A DNA stretch of 64,000 nt from Lacihabitans sp. LS3-19 (GTDB taxonomy: Bacteria; Bacteroidota; Bacteroidia; Cytophagales; Spirosomataceae). The notes beneath the pieces were generated by a model. The model saw only the letters and a program-made list of their open reading frames with translations, ran no database searches and had not been told where the DNA came from. The DNA lies in assembly GCF_024343575.1 (NCBI RefSeq), contig NZ_RJUA01000130.1, forward strand, positions 2,217 through 66,216. The letters are read 5' to 3'. Position numbers and translations under genes: made by a program. Of this stretch, positions 53,085 through 62,388 are shown piece by piece (the first letter of the stretch is position 1; each line of letters starts with the position of its first letter).

Positions 53085-53495
53085 TTAATCTGGGTATTCA
53101 ACATAGTTTCTTTCTGTTTCAAATAATTTTATTTTCAAATCAAATTTGGTATCTATCTTTTGACGAAGGATATCGTAAATAACTACAACTATATTTTCTG
53201 CTGTAGGGTTTAAATTTTTAAATTGGGGCACATCAAGGTTAAGGTTTTTATGATCAAAAAGGTCAAGAATCTCTGCTTTTATGAGATCACTCAAAACTTT
53301 CAAATCAAATACATAACCAGTTTTTGGGTCTATTTCACCGCTTAATTTTACATGCAAATCATAGTTATGACCATGATAGTTAGGATTGTTGCACTTACCA
53401 AAAATTTCCTGATTTTGTTCATCAGTCCATTCTGGGTTAAACAATCTGTGAGCTGCATTAAAATGTTCTTTTCTAATAACCGAAACTTTCTTCAA
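53085..53495 (-). CDS. 6-pyruvoyltetrahydropterin synthase / QueD-family protein
   Basis: A 136-residue pterin enzyme acting on dihydroneopterin triphosphate made by FolE. Zinc His in EHFNAAHRL, then GKCNNPNYHGHNYDL with the catalytic Cys and the other two zinc His, DHKNLNLDVPQF, PTAENI and ETERNYVEY. The GKCNNPN-x-HGHNY block and the GEIDPKTGYV segment are strikingly like those of animal PTPS, rather than typical E. coli QueD. Hence either tetrahydrobiopterin-type or queuosine synthesis is possible; the sequence alone does not decide. No other que gene is in view. Confidence 0.9.
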   Translation of the reverse strand: MKKVSVIRKEHFNAAHRLFNPEWTDEQNQEIFGKCNNPNYHGHNYDLHVKLSGEIDPKTGYVFDLKVLSDLIKAEILDLFDHKNLNLDVPQFKNLNPTAENIVVVIYDILRQKIDTKFDLKIKLFETERNYVEYPD

Positions 53496-53642
53496 ATTTT
53501 TGTTTTTTTAGTCCTGTACAAAGTATGTGTACTACACAATCAAAAAATACATGGAGGTTTTGATATTTTACTAACGATTGAATCCTTTATATTGTTCAAA
53601 TTAAAAAAAAATATTACATTAGTAAAAAATTTTAAAAAATAT

Positions 53643-54983
53643 ATGGATCGCAGAAATTTCCTGGCTACTACACTTGCTACATCTTCAATACCATTTGTAA
53701 CACATTCAAAAACCATTAAAGATAAGAAGGTAAAATTGGCTTTTATAGGTGTAGGTCTTCGTGGAAGAAACCATTTAAGCCAGGCTTTGTACAGAGACGA
53801 TGTGGAAGTAACTGCAATATGCGATATAGATCCTGATGCGATAAAACGTTCTTTGGCCATCACACAAAAAGCAAACAGAAAAGATCCTGCGGTATATGGT
53901 AAAGACGATCATGATTTTTTGAATATGCTAAAACGTGACGATATTGATGGTGTGGTAATAGCGACTCCATGGGAATGGCACGTACCTATGAGTGTGGAAT
54001 CAATGAAAGCAGGTAAATATACCGCTGTGGAGGTTTCGGCTACAGTTACACTTCAGGAATCTTGGGACTTGGTCGATACGTATGAGAGAACGGGTTCGCA
54101 CTGCATGATATTGGAAAATGTGTGTTATAGACGAGATGTGATGTCTGTTTTAAACATGATTAGAAAAGGAATGTTTGGTGAGATGCTTTATGCACATTGT
54201 GGCTACCAACATGACCTTAGGGAGGTAAAATTTAACAATGGAAAGGATTTTTACGGCGGAGGAGTAGAGTTTGGAGAGAAAGCGATTTCGGAAGCGAAAT
54301 GGCGTACGCAACATTCTGTTGATAGAAATGGAGATATTTACCCAACGCACGGACTTGGTCCAGTAGCACATTGGATGGATATCAATAGAGGCAATAAGTT
54401 TAATTACTTAACCGCAACCGCAACAAAAGCAAGAGGACTTCATAAGCATATCGTGGATAAAGGTGGAGAAAATCACCCGAACGCCAAAGTGAATTTTAAG
54501 TTGGGCGATATAGTAACTACTACGATTCAATGTGAAAATGGAGAAAATATTGTGATAATTCATGATACAAACTCACCAAGGCCTTATTCGCTAGGGTTTA
54601 GAGCTCAAGGCACCGAAGGTATTTGGATGGATGATAATAAGTCAATTTACCTGCAAAACAAAAGCCCGAAGGCACACGTTTGGGAGCCATTTAAGCCTTA
54701 TCAAGAAGAGTTTGATCATCCTGTTTGGAAAAAACACGCTGAATCAGCTGAAAAAGCTGGGCATGGAGGAATAGACTTTTTTGTATTAAGAGCTTTTATT
54801 GAGTCTGTGAAAAACAAAGTGGCACCGCCAATTGATGTTTATGATGCTGCAGCTTGGAGTGCCATCAGTCCACTGTCTGAACTGTCGATAGCCAGAGGAA
54901 GTTCGCCTGTAGAGATTCCGGATTTTACGCGAGGAAAATGGAAGACCAACAAAAGGATATTTGGCTTAATTGACGATTTTTAA
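53643..54983 (+). CDS. GH109-like Gfo/Idh/MocA family protein
   Basis: A 446-residue protein. I start at ATG 53643 (MDRRNFLATTL), as the twin-Arg-like start opens a signal for export; a longer open frame upstream is only a run without stop codons. NAD-binding fold: FIGVGLRGRNHLSQAL and AICDIDPDA. The later blocks MILENVCYRRDVM, AHCGYQHDLREV, YPTHGLGPVAHWMDINRGNKFNYL are the marks of GH109 alpha-N-acetylgalactosaminidases, which use NAD in an oxidative mechanism. It may act on glycans in the periplasm. Confidence 0.88.
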   Translation: MDRRNFLATTLATSSIPFVTHSKTIKDKKVKLAFIGVGLRGRNHLSQALYRDDVEVTAICDIDPDAIKRSLAITQKANRKDPAVYGKDDHDFLNMLKRDDIDGVVIATPWEWHVPMSVESMKAGKYTAVEVSATVTLQESWDLVDTYERTGSHCMILENVCYRRDVMSVLNMIRKGMFGEMLYAHCGYQHDLREVKFNNGKDFYGGGVEFGEKAISEAKWRTQHSVDRNGDIYPTHGLGPVAHWMDINRGNKFNYLTATATKARGLHKHIVDKGGENHPNAKVNFKLGDIVTTTIQCENGENIVIIHDTNSPRPYSLGFRAQGTEGIWMDDNKSIYLQNKSPKAHVWEPFKPYQEEFDHPVWKKHAESAEKAGHGGIDFFVLRAFIESVKNKVAPPIDVYDAAAWSAISPLSELSIARGSSPVEIPDFTRGKWKTNKRIFGLIDDF

Positions 54984-55039
54984 GTTTTCTAAAATCATTT
55001 GTATAGATATTTTGTTCTGATTGAAACAAGGGCAAATTT

Positions 55040-55876
55040 ATGAAAAACAAAATAGCAGTACTTACGGGTGGCACATCGGGAATTGGAAAATCTACTTTAG
55101 AAAAATTGATTACTTTCGGAACAACGGTAATTTTATTAATAAGGAACCGTGAAAAAGCGGAAACACTAAAAGCTGAAGTTCTGAAAAATTATCCAAATGG
55201 TATCATTGAGGTTTTTGAAGGTGATTTGGTTTCTTTAAAATCGATAAAGTCTGCTGCAGAGGCTATTAAGGCAAAGTTTCCAGTAATTGATATTTTGATA
55301 AATAATGCCGGAGGAGTTTTCTCTGAATTAGAAAAAACAGAAGATGGATTTGAGATGGGTTTTCAAGTTAATCATTTAGCTCATTTTTTATTAACCAATA
55401 TCCTTTTAGACAATCTTTTAAAATCAAAAGAGCCTAGAGTTATAAATCTGTCTTCTGAAGCTCATAGAATAGGAAAGTTAGATATGGGAAACCTAAATGC
55501 TGAAAAGAAGTTTGGGACTTGGAAGCAATATGGAGCCACGAAATTGATGAATATTCTTTTTACAAAAGCACTCGCTAACAAATATTCTTCGAAAGGTTTA
55601 AATGCTTTTGCTGTACATCCTGGTGTTGTAAAATCTAGTTTTGGTGCGAATAACGGCGGGATTTTGAAATATTTCAACAAAATGCCTTTTTTAATAACTC
55701 CTGAAAAAGGTGCTGAAACCTCCGTTTATTTAGCCACGCAGGATATTTCAAAACTATCTAATGGTGCTTATTATAAAAGATCACAAATAGCTTATTCTTC
55801 GCTTGAAAGCCAAGATATAGATGCTCAAAACAAACTTTGGGATATTTCTGTAAAGTACCTTAAAGACTTTTTATGA
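55040..55876 (+). CDS. Short-chain dehydrogenase/reductase
   Basis: A 278-residue NAD(P)-dependent SDR of the retinol-dehydrogenase-like type: TGGTSGIGK at about 9-17, INNAGG, VINLSSEAH and the catalytic YxxxK at Y164 and K168 (QYGATKLMN). The substrate is unknown. Its last 17 bases overlap the opposing lipoprotein gene, and there is no terminator. Confidence 0.93.
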   Translation: MKNKIAVLTGGTSGIGKSTLEKLITFGTTVILLIRNREKAETLKAEVLKNYPNGIIEVFEGDLVSLKSIKSAAEAIKAKFPVIDILINNAGGVFSELEKTEDGFEMGFQVNHLAHFLLTNILLDNLLKSKEPRVINLSSEAHRIGKLDMGNLNAEKKFGTWKQYGATKLMNILFTKALANKYSSKGLNAFAVHPGVVKSSFGANNGGILKYFNKMPFLITPEKGAETSVYLATQDISKLSNGAYYKRSQIAYSSLESQDIDAQNKLWDISVKYLKDFL

Positions 55877-56402
55877 TTTGCCCAATTATAATGCTGGTAT
55901 CAGGTTTGGTTAGAAATAACTCTTGAATTGTCTGAATTTTATAATTTGTGAGTTTTTCCTTTTCCAATTTCATTTCAAATTTGGAGTTTGTTTTAAATAG
56001 ATAATTGCTAGTGCTTCTTTCTATGCTAATTTTTTCAACTTTACCAGCAGAATCTTTCTGGATACTTAATAATTTAACGGGCAACTCTTCTCCATTTTTC
56101 AAAGAAAATAAAGTTTCCAAGCCAGAATTTCTTGTTTCATAACTATTTAGATAAGCTTTTTTGTTTAGATCAGCATCTACGAAAAGTGCAAGCTCTTTTT
56201 GCCAATCTATATCTTTGTTGCTTTTAGTTTCAGCTTTAGCATCTAGCTGCCAAGTTTTTTTTACTTCTGGTTTTACTTTTTGTAAGTCGGCGATTAAGTT
56301 TTCAGAAAAACCTTTTAAGTCAAAGTATTTTTTCTCTGTAAAATCTTTTTGCTCTGTGCATGAGAGCGATACAATGGAAATTAAAAGGATTTTCTTAAAC
56401 AT
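55860..56402 (-). CDS. Hypothetical lipoprotein
   Basis: A 180-residue lipoprotein with the lipobox VSLSC, at about residue 15. The mature part is Lys/Glu-rich and has a beta-sandwich-like second half (FSLKNGEELPVKLLSIQKDSAG). I do not recognise the family. It is 3 bases from glgE, on the same strand, so probably co-transcribed with it, and its tail overlaps the SDR gene by 17 bases. Confidence 0.7.
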   Translation of the reverse strand: MFKKILLISIVSLSCTEQKDFTEKKYFDLKGFSENLIADLQKVKPEVKKTWQLDAKAETKSNKDIDWQKELALFVDADLNKKAYLNSYETRNSGLETLFSLKNGEELPVKLLSIQKDSAGKVEKISIERSTSNYLFKTNSKFEMKLEKEKLTNYKIQTIQELFLTKPDTSIIIGQIIKSL

Positions 56403-56405
56403 ATT

Positions 56406-58379
56406 TCAATAATGAATGTCTTCAATTCTAAATAAATGGAAAGGTAAAATATTGGGGTCCAAAGAGACAAAGTTTGCTTCGCCTTTCCAAATGTATTTGG
56501 CTCCAGTTATCAAATCATGCACTGTAAACGACTCTTCAGCATGTTTAATGATAAGATTCAAAGGTAGTCTAACTATTCCAGCCTGGGTATTGTAAGCTTC
56601 TAAATTCACAATAAAAAGTAGCCTATTGCCATTTTCATGGGTTTTGATATAGGACAGCATGTTGTCATTGTTTATTTCACAAAACTCAATATTGTTGGTA
56701 TGTTGCAAAGCAGAGTTTTGTTTCCTAATCTTATTTATTTCGGTATATATTTGGGTTATCTTGTTTCGTTTATCCCAATCCCAATACTTAATCTCGTATT
56801 TTTCAGAATCTTTATATTCTTCTTTTGGCGGATTAGCCACATGATAAAGATACTCGTAAGAAGGCCCAAAAACGCCGTAATTACTTGACAAAGTTGCTGC
56901 CATAAAAAACTTAACCAAAAACATAGGTTCATGACCAGACTGCAAAGCATAGGGGTTGATATCGTGTGTGTTTGGCCAGAAATTAGGTCTGAAGTAGTCC
57001 TTCATGTCAGTTTTTGTCAGTTCTGTCATGTATTCAACTATCTCGGCTTTTGAATTTCTCCAAGTGTAATAAGTGTATGATTGTGTAAAACCTACCTTTG
57101 CCAATTGCTGCATTACTTTAGGTTTTGTAAATGCCTCCGATAGAAAAATCATTTCGGGATATTTTTCTCTGGTTTCGGCTATCACCCATTCCCAAAATCC
57201 GAAAGCCTTGGTATGTGGATTATCTACGCGAATTATTTTAACGCCCCATTCAGCCCAAGTAAAAATCACATTTTTAAGCTCAATCCAGAGATTTTGCCAG
57301 TCTTCACTCTCAAAATTTATTGGATAAATATCTTGGTATTTTTTTGGAGGATTTTCAGCATATTTGATTGTTCCGTCTGGTAAAATCTTAAACCAATTGG
57401 GGTGCTCTGTTACCCAAGGATGATCTGGAGAACATTGAATGGCCAAATCCATGGCAATTTCCATGTCAAAGTCTTTGCATTTATTTATGAGGTGCTTAAA
57501 GTCTTCCAAGGTGCCCAATTCTGAATGTATGGCAGTATGCCCACCTTCTGCAGAACCGATGCCATAAGGAACGCCAGGTTCAGTTGGCAAGCATTCTGTC
57601 GAGTTGTTTTTACCTTTTCTGAATGTAGTGCCAATCGGATGAACTGGAGGCAAGTACACTACGTCAAAGCCTAATTCTTGAACTCTTGGCAGCAAAGCTT
57701 CTACATCTTTAAATGTTCCGTGCTGGCCAATGGTTTTTGTGGCAGATCTCGGGAAAAAAGAGTACCAAGCAGAGAATTCTGCTTTTTTTCTATCCGTAAA
57801 GATTTTCCTTTCTTCCGATGTTCTTACGTTTAATTTTATTGGATATGATTCTATCCATTGATGAATCTGCTCACTTCTACAAATCCAAATTGCCTCATGG
57901 TAAAGTTCAGGATTTTCGAAAGAATGTATTGCTTTTTTAATAGCTTCTTTATCAGTACCTTTCGCTACTTTTTGGATTATTTTTAAAAACTCTAAACCTA
58001 CCAAAAGTTCTACTTCTAACTTAAGTCCAGCTTTTATTTTTTCGTCGACTTCGTGTTGCCAAGTAGCAAAATGGTCTACCCAAGCTTCTATTTTAAAAGA
58101 ATAAAATCCGACTTTTTCTGTAATAAATTCCGCACCAAATCTATCATTGCCTTGCTCATGCATTATACATTCATTCCAAGTTTTTTCTGATTGATGTTTA
58201 TACAATAATCTGCCGGAGACAATATCATGACCATCGATTAAAATGTCGGCCGAAGCATATATTTTTTGATTTTCTATAGATTTAGTTGCGTATTTTCCTG
58301 CATTTATTACCGGATAAATATTTTCTATTTCTGGCCTTATGGCACCGTCAATAGGGAGTGAAATCTTTATTTTTGTCAT
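56406..58379 (-). CDS. glgE: Alpha-1,4-glucan:maltose-1-phosphate maltosyltransferase
   Basis: GlgE extends alpha-glucan from maltose-1-phosphate in the GlgE (TreS-Pep2) pathway. The 657 residues have the family N-terminal DUF3416 domain (about 1-190) and a GH13 barrel: FDVVYLPPVHPIGTTFRKGKNN, IAMDLAIQCSPDHPW, GVKIIRVDNPHTKAF (nucleophile Asp), IFLSEAF (acid/base Glu) and FWPNTHDINPY. No treS, mak or glgB/glgM gene is in the window, so the maltose-1-phosphate source is elsewhere. CAAAAATA at 58400-58407 may mark its -7 box. Followed 3 bases later by the lipoprotein gene. Confidence 0.94.
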   Translation of the reverse strand: MTKIKISLPIDGAIRPEIENIYPVINAGKYATKSIENQKIYASADILIDGHDIVSGRLLYKHQSEKTWNECIMHEQGNDRFGAEFITEKVGFYSFKIEAWVDHFATWQHEVDEKIKAGLKLEVELLVGLEFLKIIQKVAKGTDKEAIKKAIHSFENPELYHEAIWICRSEQIHQWIESYPIKLNVRTSEERKIFTDRKKAEFSAWYSFFPRSATKTIGQHGTFKDVEALLPRVQELGFDVVYLPPVHPIGTTFRKGKNNSTECLPTEPGVPYGIGSAEGGHTAIHSELGTLEDFKHLINKCKDFDMEIAMDLAIQCSPDHPWVTEHPNWFKILPDGTIKYAENPPKKYQDIYPINFESEDWQNLWIELKNVIFTWAEWGVKIIRVDNPHTKAFGFWEWVIAETREKYPEMIFLSEAFTKPKVMQQLAKVGFTQSYTYYTWRNSKAEIVEYMTELTKTDMKDYFRPNFWPNTHDINPYALQSGHEPMFLVKFFMAATLSSNYGVFGPSYEYLYHVANPPKEEYKDSEKYEIKYWDWDKRNKITQIYTEINKIRKQNSALQHTNNIEFCEINNDNMLSYIKTHENGNRLLFIVNLEAYNTQAGIVRLPLNLIIKHAEESFTVHDLITGAKYIWKGEANFVSLDPNILPFHLFRIEDIHY

Positions 58380-58523
58380 AGGAGTATTTTTTCGTCGCTC
58401 AAAAATATTACTAATGTTTCAGATTGCCTGCCACTAATCAGGAATAATTTGCATTTTTGTAGTATAGTTTTCTCTTTTTTTTCGTTTAATATTCACTTTT
58501 TCAACAAATATTTTTATACAAAA

Positions 58524-59207
58524 ATGAAGTTTTTAGCACTATTTCTAAGCTTTTTAACCCTAAATTCTCTAGCTCAAAACCTAAAAGGTGTATGGCAAAG
58601 AACTGAAAATGGGCGAACTACTACCATTATTGCTACAGAAAATTATCTAACTGTCAATGCATATGAATTGGAAGGAAAAAAATTTATCGAGTCTTGGGGC
58701 GGGAAATATGAAGTTGGTGTAACGAATGAAGTTTTTATAGAGGTAGATTTTCATTCTAACAATCCTTCTATTGTAAATTCCTCGCAGTCTTATAATATCA
58801 ACTTGAAGAAAAAGAATTTGGAGTTCGCAGGTGAAAAGTATGCTAAAGTTGGTGCTCAAAATGATAATGCTTTGTCTGGATTGTGGAGGATTACTGCACG
58901 GGCAAATGAAAATGGAGAAATGAATCCTATGAATCCTGGGCCAAGGAAAACTTACAAAATCATGTCTGGAGGATACTTTCAGTGGTTTGCCATAAATACC
59001 CAAACAAGAGAATTTTTTGGAACTGGAGGTGGGAAATACACTTTAGAGGGTAAAGTTTACACTGAAAATATTGAATTTTTCTCAAGAGATAGCAATAGAG
59101 TAGGGGCAGTCCTTAGTTTTGAGGCTGAGGTTAAAGATAAAGAATGGATACATTCAGGAAAAAGCTCCAAAGGCGATCCAATTAAAGAGATTTGGACCAA
59201 ACAATAA
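58524..59207 (+). CDS. Hypothetical secreted protein, lipocalin-like
   Basis: A 227-residue exported protein. I start at ATG 58524, which gives the signal MKFLALFLSFLTLNSLAQ; the ATG 25 codons earlier reads through a hydrophobic lead without gene-like sequence. The mature part is two beta domains with the same opening (LKGVWQRTENGRTTTIIATENY and LSGLWRITARANENGEMN), like DUF4488-type or lipocalin-fold duplications. The block FFGTGGGKYTLEGKVYTENIEFFSRD is distinctive. Function unknown. It abuts the membrane protein gene on the other strand without a gap. Confidence 0.65.
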   Translation: MKFLALFLSFLTLNSLAQNLKGVWQRTENGRTTTIIATENYLTVNAYELEGKKFIESWGGKYEVGVTNEVFIEVDFHSNNPSIVNSSQSYNINLKKKNLEFAGEKYAKVGAQNDNALSGLWRITARANENGEMNPMNPGPRKTYKIMSGGYFQWFAINTQTREFFGTGGGKYTLEGKVYTENIEFFSRDSNRVGAVLSFEAEVKDKEWIHSGKSSKGDPIKEIWTKQ

Positions 59208-60611
59208 TTATTTTTTTACGTATATCCCTTTTTCTGGTTTGGCGTATTTTGCAGCAAGCTCTGGTATGTTTTTAAATACTTTCTCCATTACATTTTCCTT
59301 GTCAAAAATAACTTCAGGCATATCTTTTTTGAAGTTGTTATAAATATTTGAAAGGCTCATGTAGTTATTTGGATTTTCGAAATCATATTTTGCTAAGCTC
59401 CAACTTATATAACCCGTGGCCATGCTACTGTTATGATAAGCATCAATATGGGGTCCAGTTACAAAGATTCTCTTACCTTGATATTTGTCTGCTACCTGAG
59501 ACTCCACTACTTTATAGTTGGCTAATCCGTTTGAATAAATACCAAGAATGGGTTTGGCACCAGTTACTGAAATCATTAAGACTAAAATGAAAAATATTAG
59601 AAATAAGGATTCTGGTATCAACATTTTTTTCCCATGTATGAAAAAACCCGCACAGAAAAAAGCCAAAGGTGCAATAATGAAAATGATGTTTGAAGGAATA
59701 TATAAGCCTGAAATCAGAAAGGCAGGAAGAGCAAAAAAGGAACTGATAATAATTAGCTGATGAGAACGGTTTTGGAAACTATTGTATCTGTGTCCTCTCA
59801 AAACTCTAACTATGCCTAAAAGACCTAAAGCCAAAGGTAAAGTCAAAGCAAGTAATATATCTTTAATACTTAAAATAGAAAAATCAAAGGTTTCTATTAA
59901 GTTAAAAAGCCAGATATTGGTAAAATAAGAATTTTGGTCTTTAAAATAAAAAAACAAATACATGAAAAATATGGGCATAAAAAAAGCTAAAATGACCATA
60001 AAGGTTTGCCTAATATTGATGCTGGTATAAAGAAATAAAACCAGCAAAGCCCAAAAAATAAAAATGAAACTAGGTAAATGGAAAAGGGTAGCTATACCTA
60101 GAAAAAGTCCCGCTTCAAATACATCATCTCCAACACCATCTCGTTTTTCAATTTGTCTAAGCGTAGCGTTTAATGCTAACAGGAAGAAAGTATTTGCCAT
60201 TAAAGCTGGAGACAACTTCATAAATCCAAATGATGCATTGATAACAATCAAATATACTAAACCCGCTATGTAGTTTTTTTCATTAAAGAGGTTTCTTCGA
60301 TTAACCAAGAAAACAAAATATAAAGTTTGAAAGAATATTAATAGTGCAGCTATGGATTCATAAACAAACTGGTTTTTCCCAGCCCAAAGGTCAATCAGTT
60401 GATAGAAATAACTAGAAAGTGGTCCAACTTGTGTTAATACTTCACTGTAGAGATTTAAGCCCTCATTCAATTTTTCCCCAATCAACATCCACTCTAGTTC
60501 ATAGGTTAACAAAGGCAAGGAAGTACTAATAAAAATCAACCGAATACCTAAAAGCAAAGCTAAAAGGGTGATGACTTGGAAAATGGAGTTAATTCGGAAA
60601 AACGTTAGCAA
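59208..60611 (-). CDS. Polytopic membrane protein, possibly glycosyltransferase-like
   Basis: A 467-residue inner-membrane protein with about 11 hydrophobic helices and a soluble end of about 100 residues (from NYKVVESQVADKYQGKRIFVTGPHIDAYHNSS). The layout of an early loop with acidic residues (TYELEWMLIGEKLNEGLNLYSEV) and many helices recalls GT-C type glycosyltransferases such as those of family 39/83/87, where an Asp or Glu in the first loop is catalytic. I cannot name a family. The stop at 59208 directly abuts the stop of the opposing gene. Confidence 0.6.
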   Translation of the reverse strand: MLTFFRINSIFQVITLLALLLGIRLIFISTSLPLLTYELEWMLIGEKLNEGLNLYSEVLTQVGPLSSYFYQLIDLWAGKNQFVYESIAALLIFFQTLYFVFLVNRRNLFNEKNYIAGLVYLIVINASFGFMKLSPALMANTFFLLALNATLRQIEKRDGVGDDVFEAGLFLGIATLFHLPSFIFIFWALLVLFLYTSINIRQTFMVILAFFMPIFFMYLFFYFKDQNSYFTNIWLFNLIETFDFSILSIKDILLALTLPLALGLLGIVRVLRGHRYNSFQNRSHQLIIISSFFALPAFLISGLYIPSNIIFIIAPLAFFCAGFFIHGKKMLIPESLFLIFFILVLMISVTGAKPILGIYSNGLANYKVVESQVADKYQGKRIFVTGPHIDAYHNSSMATGYISWSLAKYDFENPNNYMSLSNIYNNFKKDMPEVIFDKENVMEKVFKNIPELAAKYAKPEKGIYVKK

Positions 60612-60783
60612 AGCCTTTTGTTTTTAGGTTATAAGGTGCAAAAATATCATTTCGTTTACGGATAAACCAAAAAATAGACTGATATTTGTAAAATAATTGC
60701 AATCCCTTTTAAAGGCTCGACATATTTGTTCAGTTTTCAATTTAACTTTAAGGGAAAAATAAATGCAATACAATTTTTATTAG

Positions 60784-61158
60784 ATGGAAAGTAAAAGACA
60801 AAAACAAGTAGGGAGACTAATTCAGAAGGACTTGGGCGAGATTTTTCAAAAAGATTTTAAATCTCTTTTTGCTGGAAATTTTGTAACAATAACTGATGTT
60901 AAACTTTCACCCGATTTGAGTGTAGCTCGCGTGTATTTAAGTTTTTTGAAAATAGACAACAGAGAAGAAATTTTACAAAATGTAAAGGAAAATACGAAGA
61001 AAATACGCGGGATATTTGGTCAAAAGGCTAAAAATCAATTACGTATAATACCCAATTTTAGTTTTTATATTGATGATACAGCCGAATATGCTCAAAAAAT
61101 AGAGGAGCTTTTTGCCAATATCCATATTCCACCTGCCGAAGACGAAACCCCGGAATAG
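60784..61158 (+). CDS. rbfA: 30S ribosome-binding factor A
   Basis: A 124-residue maturation factor that binds the 30S subunit near the 5' helix 1 of 16S rRNA. It shows RQKQVGRLIQKDLGEIFQKD at the start, VKLSPDLSVARVYLSFL in the centre and the RIIPNFSFYIDDTAEYAQKIEELFANI end, typical of RbfA. The next gene (LolC/E-like) starts 6 bases on. Confidence 0.95.
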   Translation: MESKRQKQVGRLIQKDLGEIFQKDFKSLFAGNFVTITDVKLSPDLSVARVYLSFLKIDNREEILQNVKENTKKIRGIFGQKAKNQLRIIPNFSFYIDDTAEYAQKIEELFANIHIPPAEDETPE

Positions 61159-61164
61159 TTTACT

Positions 61165-62385
61165 ATGAATTTGCCTTTTTTTGTTGCCAAGAAGTATTTT
61201 CTTTCAAAAAAAAAGAGAAGTTTTATCAACTTTATTTCTATCATTTCTATGTTGGGCATAGCCTTAGGCCTGATGTCACTCATTATAATTCTTTCAGTTT
61301 TCAATGGACTTGAAGACCTCAATAGGCAAATTTTCAAGGCTTTCGATCCCGACTTGAAAATAACCTCTACGGTGAAAAAAGGTTTCTATCCGAACTCAGA
61401 TTTAATCCAAAAAATCAAAACCACTCCAGGTGTTGATTTCGTAACGGAAGTTTATAAAGACAAAGCCTTAGCCAGAAGCAAAGATGCCCAGATGATAGTT
61501 GTTCTTAAAGGTGTTGATAGCACTTTTACAAAGAATACCGAAATGAAAAAATCTTTGATTGAAGGCAGTATGGTCCTGAAAAATGGTGGTAGACCGATGG
61601 CCTATATCGGTGGAGGTGTTTATTCTATTTTAGATTTGAGTGTCGAAGATTACCTAAGGCCTTTGGTTATTCTTTATCCAAAAAATCAAAAAATAAATGT
61701 GTTGAATCCAGAAGACAATATTAACCAGACTACTGTGGAGGTTTCTGGTGTTTTTAATTTGGAGCAGCAATACGACAACTATGTGTATTTGCCTTTAGAA
61801 ACAGTGGAGGAACTAATTGAGAGTCCAGGCAAACGGACAAGCTTAGAAATTACCTTAAAAAAGAATGCAAATGTAGATTTGGTAAAGTCTGAATTAAAGA
61901 AGTTTTTGGGAAAAGATATGCAAATAAAAGACCGTGATGAACAAAATGAATCGCTGTTAAAAGCCATCAAAATTGAGAAGTTTTTCATTTTCATCGCTTT
62001 GTTTTTTATTATTGGCATTGCTTCTTTTAATATTTTCTATGCATTAAGTATGCTGGTTATTGATAAAAAAGATGATATTGAAACACTTTCTTCTATTGGT
62101 GCTTCGAAAAGCTTAATAAGAAATATTTTCTTGGCAGAAGGTTTCGTTATTTCATTGGTCGGGATTTCTGTCGGTCTTGTTTTGGGCCTTGGCGTTTGTT
62201 TGATTCAGATGAAGTACGGCATAGTTTCGCTTGGGATGCAATATGCTACTGTTGATGCCTATCCAGTTAAATTGTTGATTTCTGATATTCTCTATTCAGT
62301 CGTAGGAATATTCCTGATCACTTTATTGGCGTCTTTGGTTCCTGCAACCAAAGCCCTGAAATTTATGTTAAATCAAAAAATATAA
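61165..62385 (+). CDS. LolC/E-like (FtsX-fold) ABC transporter permease
   Basis: A 406-residue inner-membrane permease of the MacB/LolC/E type: one N-terminal helix (about 18-48, FINFISIISMLGIALGLMSLIIIL), a large periplasmic domain (about 50-265), then three helices (about 272-300, 318-350 and 372-395) making an FtsX fold. Family motif: ISIISMLGIALG and the ETLSSIGASKSLIRNIFL coupling segment that contacts the ATPase. It may extract lipoproteins for the outer membrane with a LolD encoded elsewhere. It is 6 bases after rbfA and 3 before the next gene. Confidence 0.9.
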   Translation: MNLPFFVAKKYFLSKKKRSFINFISIISMLGIALGLMSLIIILSVFNGLEDLNRQIFKAFDPDLKITSTVKKGFYPNSDLIQKIKTTPGVDFVTEVYKDKALARSKDAQMIVVLKGVDSTFTKNTEMKKSLIEGSMVLKNGGRPMAYIGGGVYSILDLSVEDYLRPLVILYPKNQKINVLNPEDNINQTTVEVSGVFNLEQQYDNYVYLPLETVEELIESPGKRTSLEITLKKNANVDLVKSELKKFLGKDMQIKDRDEQNESLLKAIKIEKFFIFIALFFIIGIASFNIFYALSMLVIDKKDDIETLSSIGASKSLIRNIFLAEGFVISLVGISVGLVLGLGVCLIQMKYGIVSLGMQYATVDAYPVKLLISDILYSVVGIFLITLLASLVPATKALKFMLNQKI

Positions 62386-62388
62386 ATC

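Noticed and set aside
53352-53642. Upstream extension of the GH109-like frame
   Set aside because: It overlaps the PTPS gene on the other strand and gives Phe/Ile-rich sequence without gene-like character; the twin-Arg start at 53643 is the natural N-terminus.
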